Shown here in pieces: positions 39,405 through 47,291 of a DNA stretch of 64,000 nt (its first letter is position 1; the number at the start of each line of letters is the position of its first letter). Where the stretch lies: positions 1 through 64,000 of IMG/VR virus record IMGVR_UViG_3300008110_000048; one strand, 5' to 3'. Both the position numbers and the translations under genes were made by a program. The DNA comes from a virus. The notes beneath the pieces are model-generated. The model was not told the origin of the DNA, did no database searches, and saw nothing but the letters and a program-made list of their open reading frames with translations.

Positions 39405-39776
39405 ATGACTGATATATGGAGCACTTCTCACATATCTGAATTAACCGATAGTGATCTTAAATCTTTTCAAGATATAGTTTTGCGTGACGTAAAAAATAAG
39501 CCTTGCACTTCTGAAGAAAAAACTATACTTTTTAATAATCTTGATCTTTGGCTTTTTTGTCTTCGCAATCTTCGCAAGGAACTAGAGCTTCAGCTTACTC
39601 AATTCAAAGCAAACACTAAAGCTGAAATCAAAAATATGCGTGATAACTATGCTTCCCAAGATCAAATCGAAGAATATATTATTGAAGAAAATCAATGGCG
39701 CAACAATGCTATAAAATTTCTTACTGCTATTGAACGTAAAACTTTATATGTAAAACTCATTATTTCATCTGAGTGA
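39405..39776 (+). CDS. coiled-coil hypothetical protein (123 aa)
   Basis: ATG after GGTAAGGTAAAAA. Helical with KELELQLTQFKANTKAEIKN; no other motif. Eight bases after the UDG-like gene. Function unknown. Confidence 0.55.
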   Translation: MTDIWSTSHISELTDSDLKSFQDIVLRDVKNKPCTSEEKTILFNNLDLWLFCLRNLRKELELQLTQFKANTKAEIKNMRDNYASQDQIEEYIIEENQWRNNAIKFLTAIERKTLYVKLIISSE

Positions 39777-39780
39777 TATT

Positions 39781-40248
39781 ATGATAGATCCTCTTATAAA
39801 AACATTGCATACCGTGCATCTTGTTGAGTCTGATATAGACGAAGAGGAATCATACCTATATCTTCAGCACAACTATCTTAATAACTATTTACACTACAGA
39901 TATAGTGCTCCAGATATATATACCTTTGATGAGATTGATAAAATGTCGTCTGAATTTTGTCTCTTTTTTGGCAAAGTTCAAGACAAAACTGGTCAATATC
40001 TATTTTCTCCAATACCTCTTTTTACTTTCCGCTATTTAATGTTGGAAGATGGTTCTCCATCACCATATTATGCGGTGAGAAGAAAGCAAGGGTATGTTGT
40101 TGAAGGTTTTTCTTGGTCTAATGGTTTGACATATCAAGTTCGTCAAGATGTAAAAGTTATTAATGGTGAGTATATTTCTCCATTTGAGATATATCAAAGA
40201 GTAATCTACGTTGATCATACTACCAAAACTGTGCACAACTACCCATAG
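39781..40248 (+). CDS. hypothetical protein (155 aa)
   Basis: Starts four bases after the previous stop. An acidic start is followed by a beta-rich body with aromatic residues (YLFSPIPLFTFRYLMLEDGS, SWSNGLTYQVRQDVKVING). No known motif; precedes the KTSC gene. Confidence 0.55.
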   Translation: MIDPLIKTLHTVHLVESDIDEEESYLYLQHNYLNNYLHYRYSAPDIYTFDEIDKMSSEFCLFFGKVQDKTGQYLFSPIPLFTFRYLMLEDGSPSPYYAVRRKQGYVVEGFSWSNGLTYQVRQDVKVINGEYISPFEIYQRVIYVDHTTKTVHNYP

Positions 40249-40256
40249 GATTCTTA

Positions 40257-40547
40257 ATGTCAATTTATATAAATGAACCTAAAGATAGTTCTTTTATAAA
40301 GTCTATTGGATGGAGCTCGCTTGCTATGACATTAGTCATAGAATTTAAGAGTGGCTCCATTTGGGCTTATCATAGAGTTCCTAAAAAAGTTTATGAATCT
40401 CTTATATCAGCCCCTTCTGTGGGTAATTATTTTAATCTCACAATAAGAGACACTTATTCTTCTGAAAGAATATCTTTTGCATCCGAACAGTCTGGACCGG
40501 TGAACATTGAGCAAGAGACGAAAAAGCAAGAACAAAGCCAGACATAA
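40257..40547 (+). CDS. KTSC-domain protein (96 aa)
   Basis: ATG after TAGGATTCTTA. The sequence SSFIKSIGWSSLAMTLVIEF, GSIWAYHRVPKKVYESL, SVGNYFNLTIRDTY follows the KTSC domain, a small fold in phage and bacterial proteins often linked to nucleic-acid enzymes. The usual Tyr of IGYD is Trp here. The Gln/Glu-rich tail overlaps the next small gene. Confidence 0.75.
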   Translation: MSIYINEPKDSSFIKSIGWSSLAMTLVIEFKSGSIWAYHRVPKKVYESLISAPSVGNYFNLTIRDTYSSERISFASEQSGPVNIEQETKKQEQSQT

Positions 40548-40671
40548 AAACACTTTATTTTTAACTCCCAGTGATTATTGCAGCAACTCTGATGAAATCC
40601 ATAATATAGCCAAAATTGTCTTTGGTACAACTTATTATGTAAATTATGATTCTTTGACCAAAACTAATTAG
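40507..40671 (+). CDS. small basic protein (54 aa)
   Basis: TTG start within the KTSC gene. The N terminus is strongly basic (MSKRRKSKNKARHKN), then LFLTPSDYCSNSDEIHNIAK, clearly protein-like beyond the upstream stop. Its stop lies inside a palindrome that may end this transcript. Possibly nucleic-acid binding. Confidence 0.5.
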   Translation: MSKRRKSKNKARHKNTLFLTPSDYCSNSDEIHNIAKIVFGTTYYVNYDSLTKTN

Positions 40672-40685
40672 TTTTTTGGTATAAT
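40658..40685 (+). promoter_or_regulatory. palindrome overlapping an extended -10 promoter
   Basis: CCAAAACTAATTAGTTTTTTGG (40658-40679) is nearly self-complementary and could be an operator or a terminator in both directions. TGGTATAAT (TATAAT 40680-40685) follows at once, pointing at the 40721 gene. The overlap suggests a repressor site. Confidence 0.5.
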
Positions 40686-40720
40686 ATACATTAATAGCTA
40701 TATTATCCTAGGAGACTAAT

Positions 40721-41086
40721 ATGTCAAAGAGAATTGAAGAGCCTCAGCAATCCGCAGAAAATATATTACCTATCGAGCAAGTTAGTGAAAAAAAAGTAAA
40801 ATCTTTTATTAAAAAAGATAAAATTAAATCACTAACAAAAGATGCCCCTGTTTACCATATTATTTGGAGAGATGCTTTTTCCGAGACTGATGAGTGGCAT
40901 GATTGTTCTTCCATAGAAAGAGAAGACTACATTTGTCATACTGTAGGCTATCTTATTTCTGACAATGGAAAATCAAATTATTACACTATAGCTTCTACTG
41001 TTACTATAGATAATTACTTTTGTATGGTCATAAATATACCTAAAGCTATGGTAATATCAAAGGAAAAAATAAACTTTTCTCGTTAA
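40721..41086 (+). CDS. hypothetical protein (121 aa)
   Basis: ATG after CTAGGAGACTAAT. Acidic/basic linker (VSEKKVKSFIKKDKIKSLTK) then a compact alpha/beta part: VYHIIWRDAFSETDEWHDCS, ICHTVGYLISDNGKSNYYTI. The latter half resembles small phage proteins of unknown role. Followed by a zinc-ribbon gene. Confidence 0.6.
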   Translation: MSKRIEEPQQSAENILPIEQVSEKKVKSFIKKDKIKSLTKDAPVYHIIWRDAFSETDEWHDCSSIEREDYICHTVGYLISDNGKSNYYTIASTVTIDNYFCMVINIPKAMVISKEKINFSR

Positions 41087-41099
41087 TTAAAGGATTCTT

Positions 41100-41492
41100 A
41101 TGGAGGAAGAACTCACTTGCACTTCTTGCTCTTCCACTTGGAAAAGAACTAGACTCCGTGGAAGAAAACCGCTACTTTGCCCTGCCTGTACTTCTTTGGA
41201 AAGCACAGTCATAAAGCTTGCTTCGCCAGAAGTAAAAATATCTGAACCACAAGTTGCACCCAAAAATAACTCTTCTGAACTTTCTGATCTTTCAGTTTCT
41301 AAAGTTCATAGCATGCTGCACCCTAAACCAGTCAACTATCAAGATATGTTAGAATCTACCAAAAAAGGTTCTAAATGGAAATGTCCAGGATGCGGATCTA
41401 TTCTCACTATGCTTGTTGGAATTAGTGATGTTCCAACCCATAGATGCACTCCAAATATGGTTACTCTTAAACTTATGGAAAGAATTGAATAG
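41100..41492 (+). CDS. double zinc-ribbon protein (130 aa)
   Basis: ATG after AAAGGATTCTT. N-terminal ribbon CTSCSSTWKRTRLRGRKPLL then CPAC; C-terminal ribbon KCPGCGSILTMLVG and a final Cys. A 50-residue linker separates them. Nucleic-acid or protein binding is likely; no precise family. Confidence 0.6.
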   Translation: MEEELTCTSCSSTWKRTRLRGRKPLLCPACTSLESTVIKLASPEVKISEPQVAPKNNSSELSDLSVSKVHSMLHPKPVNYQDMLESTKKGSKWKCPGCGSILTMLVGISDVPTHRCTPNMVTLKLMERIE

Positions 41493-41516
41493 ACACAACC
41501 TCACAAAGGAAAAAAG

Positions 41517-41672
41517 ATGCTCAAAGACTTTTCGTCAAAGCTTAAATTATTTTTGATTAAATTGATGAAAAGTATTAAAGAGTTTCAGTCTATACTTAAA
41601 CTTATGGAGACTCTTATCTCCATAATAATGTTTTATATTACTCGTAAGAAAATTTCTTTTTCATACAGCTGA
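41517..41672 (+). CDS. small basic amphipathic/membrane protein (51 aa)
   Basis: ATG after CACAAAGGAAAAAAG. Lys-rich with hydrophobic spacing (LKLFLIKLMKSIKEFQSILK) and a hydrophobic segment LMETLISIIMFYITR. Likely membrane-associated. It lies just before tRNA-Asn. Function unknown. Confidence 0.5.
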   Translation: MLKDFSSKLKLFLIKLMKSIKEFQSILKLMETLISIIMFYITRKKISFSYS

Positions 41673-41690
41673 ACTTGATTATAAACCCTA

Positions 41691-41763
41691 TCCGAGATAG
41701 CTCAGTTGGCAGAGCAGCTGACTGTTAATCAGCGGGTCGCAGGTTCGAGCCCTGCTCTCGGAG
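41691..41763 (+). tRNA. tRNA-Asn (anticodon GTT)
   Basis: Acceptor TCCGAGA/TCTCGGA, D-arm GCTC..GAGC, anticodon stem GCTGA/TCAGC with loop CTGTTAA, T-arm GCAGG-TTCGAGC-CCTGC. CCA is not encoded. It stands alone about 18 kb from the other tRNAs. Confidence 0.93.
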
Positions 41764-41782
41764 CAAAACACTGGAGGTAACC

Positions 41783-42277
41783 ATGGGAATGGATGTTTTC
41801 GGAAAGAATCCAAAAACAGAAAAAGGATCCTATTTTCGTAACAATGTTTGGTATTGGCACCCTTTGTGGGATTACTGTATTCATGTTCTTCCTGATATAG
41901 CCAATAAAGTTAAGTACGCTCACAGTAATGATGGTGATGGTCTTAATTCTGTTAATTCTCGCAAGCTTGGTTTTGCTTTGCGCAAATCAATAGAGTCTGG
42001 TGAAGCTCAAGAATACATAGATAAACGTCAGGATTATTTGGATAATCTTTCCAATCAGCCGTGTCATTGTACTGGCGTTTCTCTTTTAGAGTCTTTTGTT
42101 CACGATGGAGAAATACCATTTCCCAAAACTCAACCTAAAGATCCTAATCCGGAATGCCATTCATGCAAAGGTACTGGTAATATTCCTAACTTTCAAACAT
42201 CATATCATCTTACTTTAGATAATATATCAAACTTTTCAGAGTTTTTACTTGATTGTGGCGGTTTTCAAATATGTTAG
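41783..42277 (+). CDS. conserved-type hypothetical protein with zinc-binding cysteines (164 aa)
   Basis: ATG 41783 after CACTGGAGGTAACC. The start MGMDVFGKNPKTEKGSYFRN, then VWYWHPLWDYC, is typical of a family seen in phages and bacteria with unknown function. The second half has PCHCTGVSL and CHSCKGTGNIPN, a DnaJ-type CxxCxGxG pair, likely one zinc site. It overlaps the next gene by seven bases. Confidence 0.7.
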   Translation: MGMDVFGKNPKTEKGSYFRNNVWYWHPLWDYCIHVLPDIANKVKYAHSNDGDGLNSVNSRKLGFALRKSIESGEAQEYIDKRQDYLDNLSNQPCHCTGVSLLESFVHDGEIPFPKTQPKDPNPECHSCKGTGNIPNFQTSYHLTLDNISNFSEFLLDCGGFQIC

Positions 42278-42528
42278 ATAAACCAGTTTGTCCTCGTTGT
42301 TTAGGATTTATACCCAGCAATGCTTTTGCCGGAGAGTATCCAGGAGCAATTTCTCGTATAGATAATAAAACAGAAATATGTTCTGATTGCGGTACAGAGG
42401 AAGCTATAGTAGCTCTTATTAATTTGGATCAATGGCCAATTGTAATCTATGATCATCCTGCTGTCCGCAACGCATATGATCGTTGGCAAACTCGTATCAA
42501 AATGAATGAGCTTTATGAGCATCAATAA
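42271..42528 (+). CDS. zinc-ribbon protein of a phage-conserved type (85 aa)
   Basis: ATG 42271 lies in the end of the upstream gene. KPVCPRCLGFIPSN, YPGAISRIDNKTEICSDCGT is a motif set common in actinophage small proteins and supplies four zinc-binding cysteines. The C-terminal half is helical. Function unknown. Overlaps the next tiny gene. Confidence 0.65.
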   Translation: MLDKPVCPRCLGFIPSNAFAGEYPGAISRIDNKTEICSDCGTEEAIVALINLDQWPIVIYDHPAVRNAYDRWQTRIKMNELYEHQ

Positions 42529-42625
42529 AAAATCAAACTTTTATATTACTTCTCTTTTAGCAGTTTTTTGTTTAATGACAATAACTGTTGTTGCTCGCAT
42601 CATTGCTACCGTTAAGGACTACTAG
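42515..42625 (+). CDS. 36-residue membrane peptide
   Basis: ATG in the end of the previous gene. One transmembrane helix (FYITSLLAVFCLMTITVVAR) between a basic N terminus (MSINKKSN) and a short charged end. Its TAG shares G with the GTG start of the next gene. Confidence 0.45.
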   Translation: MSINKKSNFYITSLLAVFCLMTITVVARIIATVKDY

Positions 42626-42936
42626 TGGACCATATTGCCATGAAACAAGCTATGATTAATGCTCTTACCCATAAGGTTTCTATTTTGGAAGAAAACAACA
42701 AAAACTATTTTATACAAATAGAAGATTCTAACATCATCATGAATGCACTCGCTGATGCGTTGCAAATATGGTTAACTTCTTTTGATGCCAATACTACGCC
42801 AACTCTTGGAGATATAGCTTATTGTCGTCAGGTTTTAGACATTTACATTAGATATGCTAATGATTTATCTACTGTAGAAAAAGTCGCTGATCTTCATAAT
42901 CAGATTATTAAATTAGTTAGCGAATATAATGACTGA
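42625..42936 (+). CDS. helical hypothetical protein (103 aa)
   Basis: GTG start overlaps the upstream TAG. Helical with LTHKVSILEENNKNYFIQIE and ADLHNQIIKLVSEYND. No known motif. It precedes a GC-richer island. Confidence 0.55.
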   Translation: MDHIAMKQAMINALTHKVSILEENNKNYFIQIEDSNIIMNALADALQIWLTSFDANTTPTLGDIAYCRQVLDIYIRYANDLSTVEKVADLHNQIIKLVSEYND

Positions 42937-42941
42937 TAATT

Positions 42942-43085
42942 ATGAATCATTATAAAGGAGATTCTGCACAGAAGTTAAACGAATGTCGTAGGCATGCCCC
43001 AATTATTGTCGTAGGCCTAGGTACAAAGTGGCCACATGTTGAAAGTAACGAGTGGTGTGGAGACTGGGAGCTCTGCAATGACTGA
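42942..43085 (+). CDS. small Cys/Trp-containing protein (47 aa)
   Basis: ATG five bases after the previous stop. Contains NECRRHAPIIVVGLGTKWPH and EWCGDWELCND, compatible with a small metal or disulphide site. GC content rises here. Its end overlaps the next ATG. Confidence 0.45.
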   Translation: MNHYKGDSAQKLNECRRHAPIIVVGLGTKWPHVESNEWCGDWELCND

Positions 43086-43311
43086 CGATCAAGATGACAT
43101 TGTAGATATGTTGCGTTCAGCCGCTGAATCTACGTGGCCAAACCATTTACTTACAGCATCTGCTAAAGAGATTGAACGACTGCGGGAAGCAGTCGCAAAA
43201 TGGCGCATAATTGCCGACGACTTCGCAACGACACACCGCCATCGGCTTGGGTTGGACGGCGCATGGGACAAATGCAACCTTGCCTACGAAAAGGCGGTGC
43301 GTGGTGAGTGA
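43078..43311 (+). CDS. small helical protein, GC-rich island copy 1 (77 aa)
   Basis: ATG 43078 is chosen over an earlier in-frame ATG because it couples to the upstream stop. MTDDQDDIVDMLRSAAESTW, then AKEIERLREAVAKWR, is a pattern common in phages and shared with the next gene (AADEIERLRKAGDALA). Codons are distinctly G/C-rich. Likely an imported pair. Function unknown. Confidence 0.55.
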   Translation: MTDDQDDIVDMLRSAAESTWPNHLLTASAKEIERLREAVAKWRIIADDFATTHRHRLGLDGAWDKCNLAYEKAVRGE

Positions 43312-43486
43312 CGACCTAGATGTGCTTGGTCTACTCCGTAAGTATGAGCATATGGACAAGTTGAAGAAGCAAGCCGCCGACGAGATTGAACGGTTACGGA
43401 AAGCAGGCGATGCCCTCGCTCATGGCATTCGTACAGGCAAATGGGATGATGCGCTAGACGCATGGACGGAGTTGCGCGATGAGTGA
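43304..43486 (+). CDS. small helical protein, GC-rich island copy 2 (60 aa)
   Basis: GTG 43304 overlaps the end of copy 1. DDLDVLGLLRKYEHMDKLKK, AADEIERLRKAGDAL, then WDDALDAWTELRDE. Related to copy 1 in its start and IERLR helix. Stop overlaps the next ATG. Confidence 0.5.
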   Translation: MSDDLDVLGLLRKYEHMDKLKKQAADEIERLRKAGDALAHGIRTGKWDDALDAWTELRDE

Positions 43487-43808
43487 TCATATTATAAAAC
43501 GGCTAGAAGACATTGCTTCTTTACGTGGACCAATGGCTGGAAATATTATCCCTACTGCATGTATTGACGCCATTGCGGAAATTCAGCAGCTTAAACAACA
43601 ATTAGCTGCAGAAAACCTTGAACTTCAGCGCATTCGCAAGGTAATAAGTGATTATTGTGAAATAGAAAACCATTATTCTCAAGCTTGGGATAATGACCCT
43701 AATAATGCTATTCTTTTAAGGCAAGATTGGCAAAACGCTTGGCAAGCTTTAGAAGATGAAGCTTTGCGTGTTATAATAGATAGTATAGATCACATTAACT
43801 TTGGTTAG
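43479..43808 (+). CDS. helical hypothetical protein (109 aa)
   Basis: ATG overlaps the GC-rich gene. Composition returns to AT-rich after the first 150 bases. Coiled-coil-like QQLKQQLAAENLELQRIRKV and a Trp/Asn-rich end (QAWDNDPNN, WQNAWQALEDE). Similar IExLxxL arrangement to the preceding pair. Function unknown. Confidence 0.55.
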   Translation: MSDHIIKRLEDIASLRGPMAGNIIPTACIDAIAEIQQLKQQLAAENLELQRIRKVISDYCEIENHYSQAWDNDPNNAILLRQDWQNAWQALEDEALRVIIDSIDHINFG

Positions 43809-43816
43809 GAGTTAAC

Positions 43817-43906
43817 ATGAATTTTTTTACCGGATTCTTTTTTGCAACAACTCTTATTTTAGGTAATATATTTGTTATCAAAAACTTTCTTGATAAGAGC
43901 AAGTAA
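43817..43906 (+). CDS. 29-residue membrane peptide
   Basis: ATG after TTAGGAGTTAAC, a strong site. A single hydrophobic helix (NFFTGFFFATTLILGNIFVI) with a basic end. Its TAA overlaps the next ATG (TAATG). Good start signal and coupling make it likely real. Confidence 0.55.
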   Translation: MNFFTGFFFATTLILGNIFVIKNFLDKSK

Positions 43907-44124
43907 TGGATGAGTCTCACGCAATAATTCAAGATCTTCAAGTTTCAGTTTCTCGTGCTCAAGAAGATGTAAAATATTGGGAAAGAGAAGCTAATCGTTG
44001 GAGATTTGTTGCTGAAGAATATTTTAAACTTTGGTATATTGATGCTCGTGACATGCAAGTTACCAGAAAGCAGATCGACCATGAAATGGCTCTTTTTTAC
44101 AAAGAAAATTTTGAAGATAACTGA
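43906..44124 (+). CDS. coiled-coil hypothetical protein (72 aa)
   Basis: TAATG overlap with the membrane peptide. Helical (QDLQVSVSRAQEDVKYWERE, ANRWRFVAEEYFKLWY). Stop overlaps the next ATG. No family recognised. Confidence 0.5.
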   Translation: MDESHAIIQDLQVSVSRAQEDVKYWEREANRWRFVAEEYFKLWYIDARDMQVTRKQIDHEMALFYKENFEDN

Positions 44125-44321
44125 TGGCCTACAGTAGATATCCTTCAAAATATGAAAAGCCAAAACCAATACCTCCTGATTTTTTAGTCAAAAAATGGCA
44201 AAGGATTGGTGTTCTTGGATCCCAACTAGCTATGGCTGTTGCTTCTAATGCTCCGCAAGAAGAAATAATCAAGCTAGCTAATCAGTATAATGTATTATAC
44301 GCAGAGGCTATTAATTCCTAA
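44124..44321 (+). CDS. small hypothetical protein (65 aa)
   Basis: TGATG overlap. Pro/Lys-rich basic start (YPSKYEKPKPIPPDFLVKKW), then a helix LGSQLAMAVASNAPQEEIIK. Function unknown. Confidence 0.5.
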   Translation: MAYSRYPSKYEKPKPIPPDFLVKKWQRIGVLGSQLAMAVASNAPQEEIIKLANQYNVLYAEAINS

Positions 44322-44322
44322 T

Positions 44323-44793
44323 ATGACTGAAACATATCTTACTTGTGTTTACTGTGGTAAACCCAATATTCACCCAGAGCGTCTTTATCGCTATTGCACA
44401 AATGATTCTTGTGTAAAAGATGCCCAAGCAATGGTTTTTCCAAAATATCCAACTACAGCTATCTCAGACAACACCGCTGAAATTATAGAACGAAATACTT
44501 TTTTATCTGAAGCTTTGGATTCTACAAATGATCAAATAAAAAATCAAGAGCAGCAAATACAAAAATTAAAAAATGCTGTTATCGATTTAGTTGTAAGGGA
44601 ACGACGAAATATTGAGTCAGAATGCAGAGTCGCTCGTTGGGATGTTATTCGTTTTATCATTAAGCAGCATCAGAATTTAGAGATGGGCTTGGAGATAATC
44701 AAAGACAACCCCGGCAAAGGTGATCTCTTTGAAGATATCTATCGTGAGCACATTACTTTTTATGATCATGGTTTACAAACCACTTGTAATTAG
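44323..44793 (+). CDS. zinc-knuckle plus coiled-coil protein (156 aa)
   Basis: ATG 44323 right after the previous stop. CVYCGKPNIHPERLYRYCTN then CVKDA gives a four-Cys zinc site at the N terminus. Residues 55-90 are coiled coil (STNDQIKNQEQQIQKLKNAV). The end is helical. May bind nucleic acid and dimerise; not identified. Confidence 0.6.
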   Translation: MTETYLTCVYCGKPNIHPERLYRYCTNDSCVKDAQAMVFPKYPTTAISDNTAEIIERNTFLSEALDSTNDQIKNQEQQIQKLKNAVIDLVVRERRNIESECRVARWDVIRFIIKQHQNLEMGLEIIKDNPGKGDLFEDIYREHITFYDHGLQTTCN

Positions 44794-44841
44794 TCTTGAA
44801 GAATGGGAAAGAAGAAACATTTAATATGGAAAGTATTTATT

Positions 44842-45327
44842 ATGAATATTCTTAACGAAATTTGGAAAGATGATATAAAACCATTTGTTCAAAAACCTTT
44901 AGGAAAAATATCTTTATTTTTTCTTTATTATCTATACTTTATTCATGTACCTGTTGCGTTTTTGTATAACACTAAATCTAATTTTATGCTTACCTCTCAA
45001 GTATCCTGCATTCCAAGTCAAGATCTTTGGCAGGAAATAAATTTAAAAGAAGCTAACCTTTTTCAAGATTGTAGTTCTTTTGAAACCTATTTAAAGTCAG
45101 GATTTTATCTTAGTATTATTCTTCCAATTCTTTTATCTATTCCCTTTTTTATGGCTTTTATGTGTATCTGTATTTTGCCTCCACAACTTTTTGTTTGGCT
45201 ACCAGTGTTTTTTATTGGAGATAGTCTTGGCCACAACCTTGACGCAGCTCCTTATCCTTTTATTGCTATTTTCTCATTAATATTATGGAATTTATTCTTG
45301 ATAATACGATGGATTAAGAATAAATAA
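44842..45327 (+). CDS. multi-pass membrane protein (161 aa)
   Basis: ATG 44842 behind GGAAAGTATTTATT; an earlier in-frame ATG (44803) is possible. Hydrophobic segments: ISLFFLYYLYFIHVPVAFLY, GFYLSIILPILLSIPFFMAF with continuing ICILPPQLFVWLPVFF, and FIAIFSLILWNLFLIIR. Two cysteines in the first external loop. No known family. Stop shares bases with the next ATG (TAATGA). Confidence 0.55.
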   Translation: MNILNEIWKDDIKPFVQKPLGKISLFFLYYLYFIHVPVAFLYNTKSNFMLTSQVSCIPSQDLWQEINLKEANLFQDCSSFETYLKSGFYLSIILPILLSIPFFMAFMCICILPPQLFVWLPVFFIGDSLGHNLDAAPYPFIAIFSLILWNLFLIIRWIKNK

Positions 45328-45986
45328 TGACACCTCGCACACTGCTTCCTTGGCTGGATGACCGAGTAAATAACACTACTCCAATCACACCTCGCACACT
45401 ACCGCCATGGGCTGATGAAATCATAAATAGCACTACTCCTCCAAAGCCAGTTGTACCCGTATCTACAACCTCGCCACCTATTCCATCAACAACTACACCT
45501 TCAGTGATTATAGAAAGAATTCCCGTGAATAACAATAACGATAATGATACCTTAATACTTATATGGTCAGTTTCCTTATTGGTCCTAACTCTTGTAACAT
45601 TATTTGTCTATATAAGACATACTTCATACAATCGTAAATTAAAAAATCTTGAACTTCAACATAAGATTGAAACTGAAAAATATAAACTAGAAGTTTTAGA
45701 AAAATCTAAAATTGACAATGTTCATGTTGAAGAAATGGAAAAAATTAATTTTTCTCTACTTAAGGAAACTCGCGACTATGAATATACTCAACTCCAAGAT
45801 GAACGTGGATTTATTTTAGCTCAACAAAAAATAGATGCTCAAAACGGCAAAAACATACTTGACGCTGTCATGCCATTGATTGCACAACAGAATAATCATC
45901 AAATTAATTTAGCTAAAGTTAAAGGTTCTTTAGATCAAATTTTTGAAGACGATAACATTGCTAATTTAAACATTAAAAAAAAATGA
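45327..45986 (+). CDS. membrane-anchored coiled-coil protein (219 aa)
   Basis: The N terminus holds a short duplicated motif (MTPRTLLPWLDDRVNN and ITPRTLPPWADEIINS) and a Thr/Pro stretch (TTSPPIPSTTTPS). One transmembrane helix (LILIWSVSLLVLTLVTLFVY) follows at about 75-95, then 110 residues of charged coiled coil. Topology probably places the Pro/Thr part outside. Overlaps the next gene. Confidence 0.6.
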   Translation: MTPRTLLPWLDDRVNNTTPITPRTLPPWADEIINSTTPPKPVVPVSTTSPPIPSTTTPSVIIERIPVNNNNDNDTLILIWSVSLLVLTLVTLFVYIRHTSYNRKLKNLELQHKIETEKYKLEVLEKSKIDNVHVEEMEKINFSLLKETRDYEYTQLQDERGFILAQQKIDAQNGKNILDAVMPLIAQQNNHQINLAKVKGSLDQIFEDDNIANLNIKKK

Positions 45987-46450
45987 TACTTATTATGAAC
46001 TTAATTATCAAACCTATTAAAAAATTTAAAATATTAATTATATTGTTTTTTTCTTTATTTCTTTTTTCCTGCACAGAAAAACCAGATTCATATAATTATT
46101 GCGAAGAACGAAACGTTGGCTATGAAAATGAACACACATTTTGCGTAGTCAGTCAATCTTTTCAGCCTAATACAATTGACATTCTTGTTTCTTGGGACTA
46201 TAAAAATAAAACTGAGTTTCTTGGCCAAGGACTTACTGCCATATCTGCTTTTTGGTCTCTGCCAATAAACTGCTCAAGTACTGAATTGCAATCTGTAACT
46301 TGGTATGTTGATGTTAGTGGAGAAATAACTTATTATGTTCCAAAGCGTTTTGCGGAATTTAATAATCCAAATCCCACTCCACAAATGTTAAGTGTTGTCA
46401 ATGGAATCGATGCCGAAGTGACACCTTATATTAAAAAATGGTTTTGTTAA
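45983..46450 (+). CDS. lipoprotein, unknown function (155 aa)
   Basis: Basic start then LIILFFSLFLFSC with a lipobox Cys. The exported part has paired cysteines (YNYCEERNVG, TFCVVS, INCSST, KKWFC) suggesting disulphides, and a beta-rich body. Start ATG 45983 (overlap) or 45995. Phage lipoproteins often block superinfection, but nothing specific is visible. Confidence 0.6.
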   Translation: MILIMNLIIKPIKKFKILIILFFSLFLFSCTEKPDSYNYCEERNVGYENEHTFCVVSQSFQPNTIDILVSWDYKNKTEFLGQGLTAISAFWSLPINCSSTELQSVTWYVDVSGEITYYVPKRFAEFNNPNPTPQMLSVVNGIDAEVTPYIKKWFC

Positions 46451-46478
46451 AAATAAACATTCAACATAAGGAGACTTC

Positions 46479-46658
46479 ATGAGAACATGGAGAGACATTG
46501 GCACAGAAAATGCCAAAGCTGCAAATGAAGAGTTGCGTCATCGCTCTCAGGCAATAGCTTCCCAAAACCAGTCTGACTTACTTTCAGATGTAGTTGAGGA
46601 GCTTAAAGAAATTAAAGGGCTTTTAAAGCAGTTGATTACCCAAATCAATAAGTCCTAA
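46479..46658 (+). CDS. small helical protein (59 aa)
   Basis: ATG after CATAAGGAGACTTC, a strong site. Helical with a C-terminal coiled coil (DVVEELKEIKGLLKQLITQI). No family recognised. Confidence 0.55.
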   Translation: MRTWRDIGTENAKAANEELRHRSQAIASQNQSDLLSDVVEELKEIKGLLKQLITQINKS

Positions 46659-46717
46659 TTAACAACCTATTGTCCAATAAAAGATACAGGAAAAAACCTT
46701 AACAAGGAGAAATCACC

Positions 46718-47008
46718 ATGGCCATTCAGCCTAGCGTTGAGACTCAGATAGAGTCAAACCCCCGTAAGTTTGGAATCTCAGAGCCTACAAAGCTTCTCAC
46801 CAGGATTAAAGGTGAGCCCCCCATGAATAGCGGTAAGGGTCGTCGTCGCAATCCTGTAATCAGCACCATCTATAATGAACTGATCACTAATCGTAACGAA
46901 TGGTTCCATGTGAACATTCCGATTACCTCAAAGCAGCAGCTTGCTTCGCTTCGTGTATCTTTGTATACGCGCGCCAAAAAAGACAACTTGACCATTTCAT
47001 CAGTTTGA
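46718..47008 (+). CDS. small basic hypothetical protein (96 aa)
   Basis: ATG after CAAGGAGAAATCACC. Contains KFGISEPTKLLTRIKGEPP and a basic GKGRRRNPVISTIYNEL, then NEWFHVNIPITSKQQLASLR. The second half looks like a small alpha/beta DNA- or RNA-binding module. Codons partly G/C-biased. Function unknown. Confidence 0.6.
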   Translation: MAIQPSVETQIESNPRKFGISEPTKLLTRIKGEPPMNSGKGRRRNPVISTIYNELITNRNEWFHVNIPITSKQQLASLRVSLYTRAKKDNLTISSV

Positions 47009-47084
47009 TCTTTGGGTCATGCTTGGCTGATTATGTATTTGCCGTTACTATCTTTCTTGAATCTCTAATTTAGGGAAGATATTT

Positions 47085-47291
47085 ATGGCTAAATATATTG
47101 TTCGTATTACAAGGACACTCGTTGTAGAAGCGGACTCCGAGGGGGAGGCTACAACGATGTCCTTGTATGCGACAGCTTATCCAGACCACATTACCGGTAT
47201 AGAATATATTAACCATGATGCGAAAGCTATTTCCAAAGAAAATGAAGCGTTCAAAGAATTACAAGATTGGCCAGAGAATTCGGGCAATTAA
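47085..47291 (+). CDS. small hypothetical protein (68 aa)
   Basis: ATG after AGGGAAGATATTT. Beta-alpha-beta pattern: KYIVRITRTLVVEADSEGEA, then a strand ending. Resembles the short DpnD/PcfM-like phage proteins that begin with a strand containing IxxxVEAxSxxEA. Overlaps the next gene. Low certainty. Confidence 0.5.
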   Translation: MAKYIVRITRTLVVEADSEGEATTMSLYATAYPDHITGIEYINHDAKAISKENEAFKELQDWPENSGN

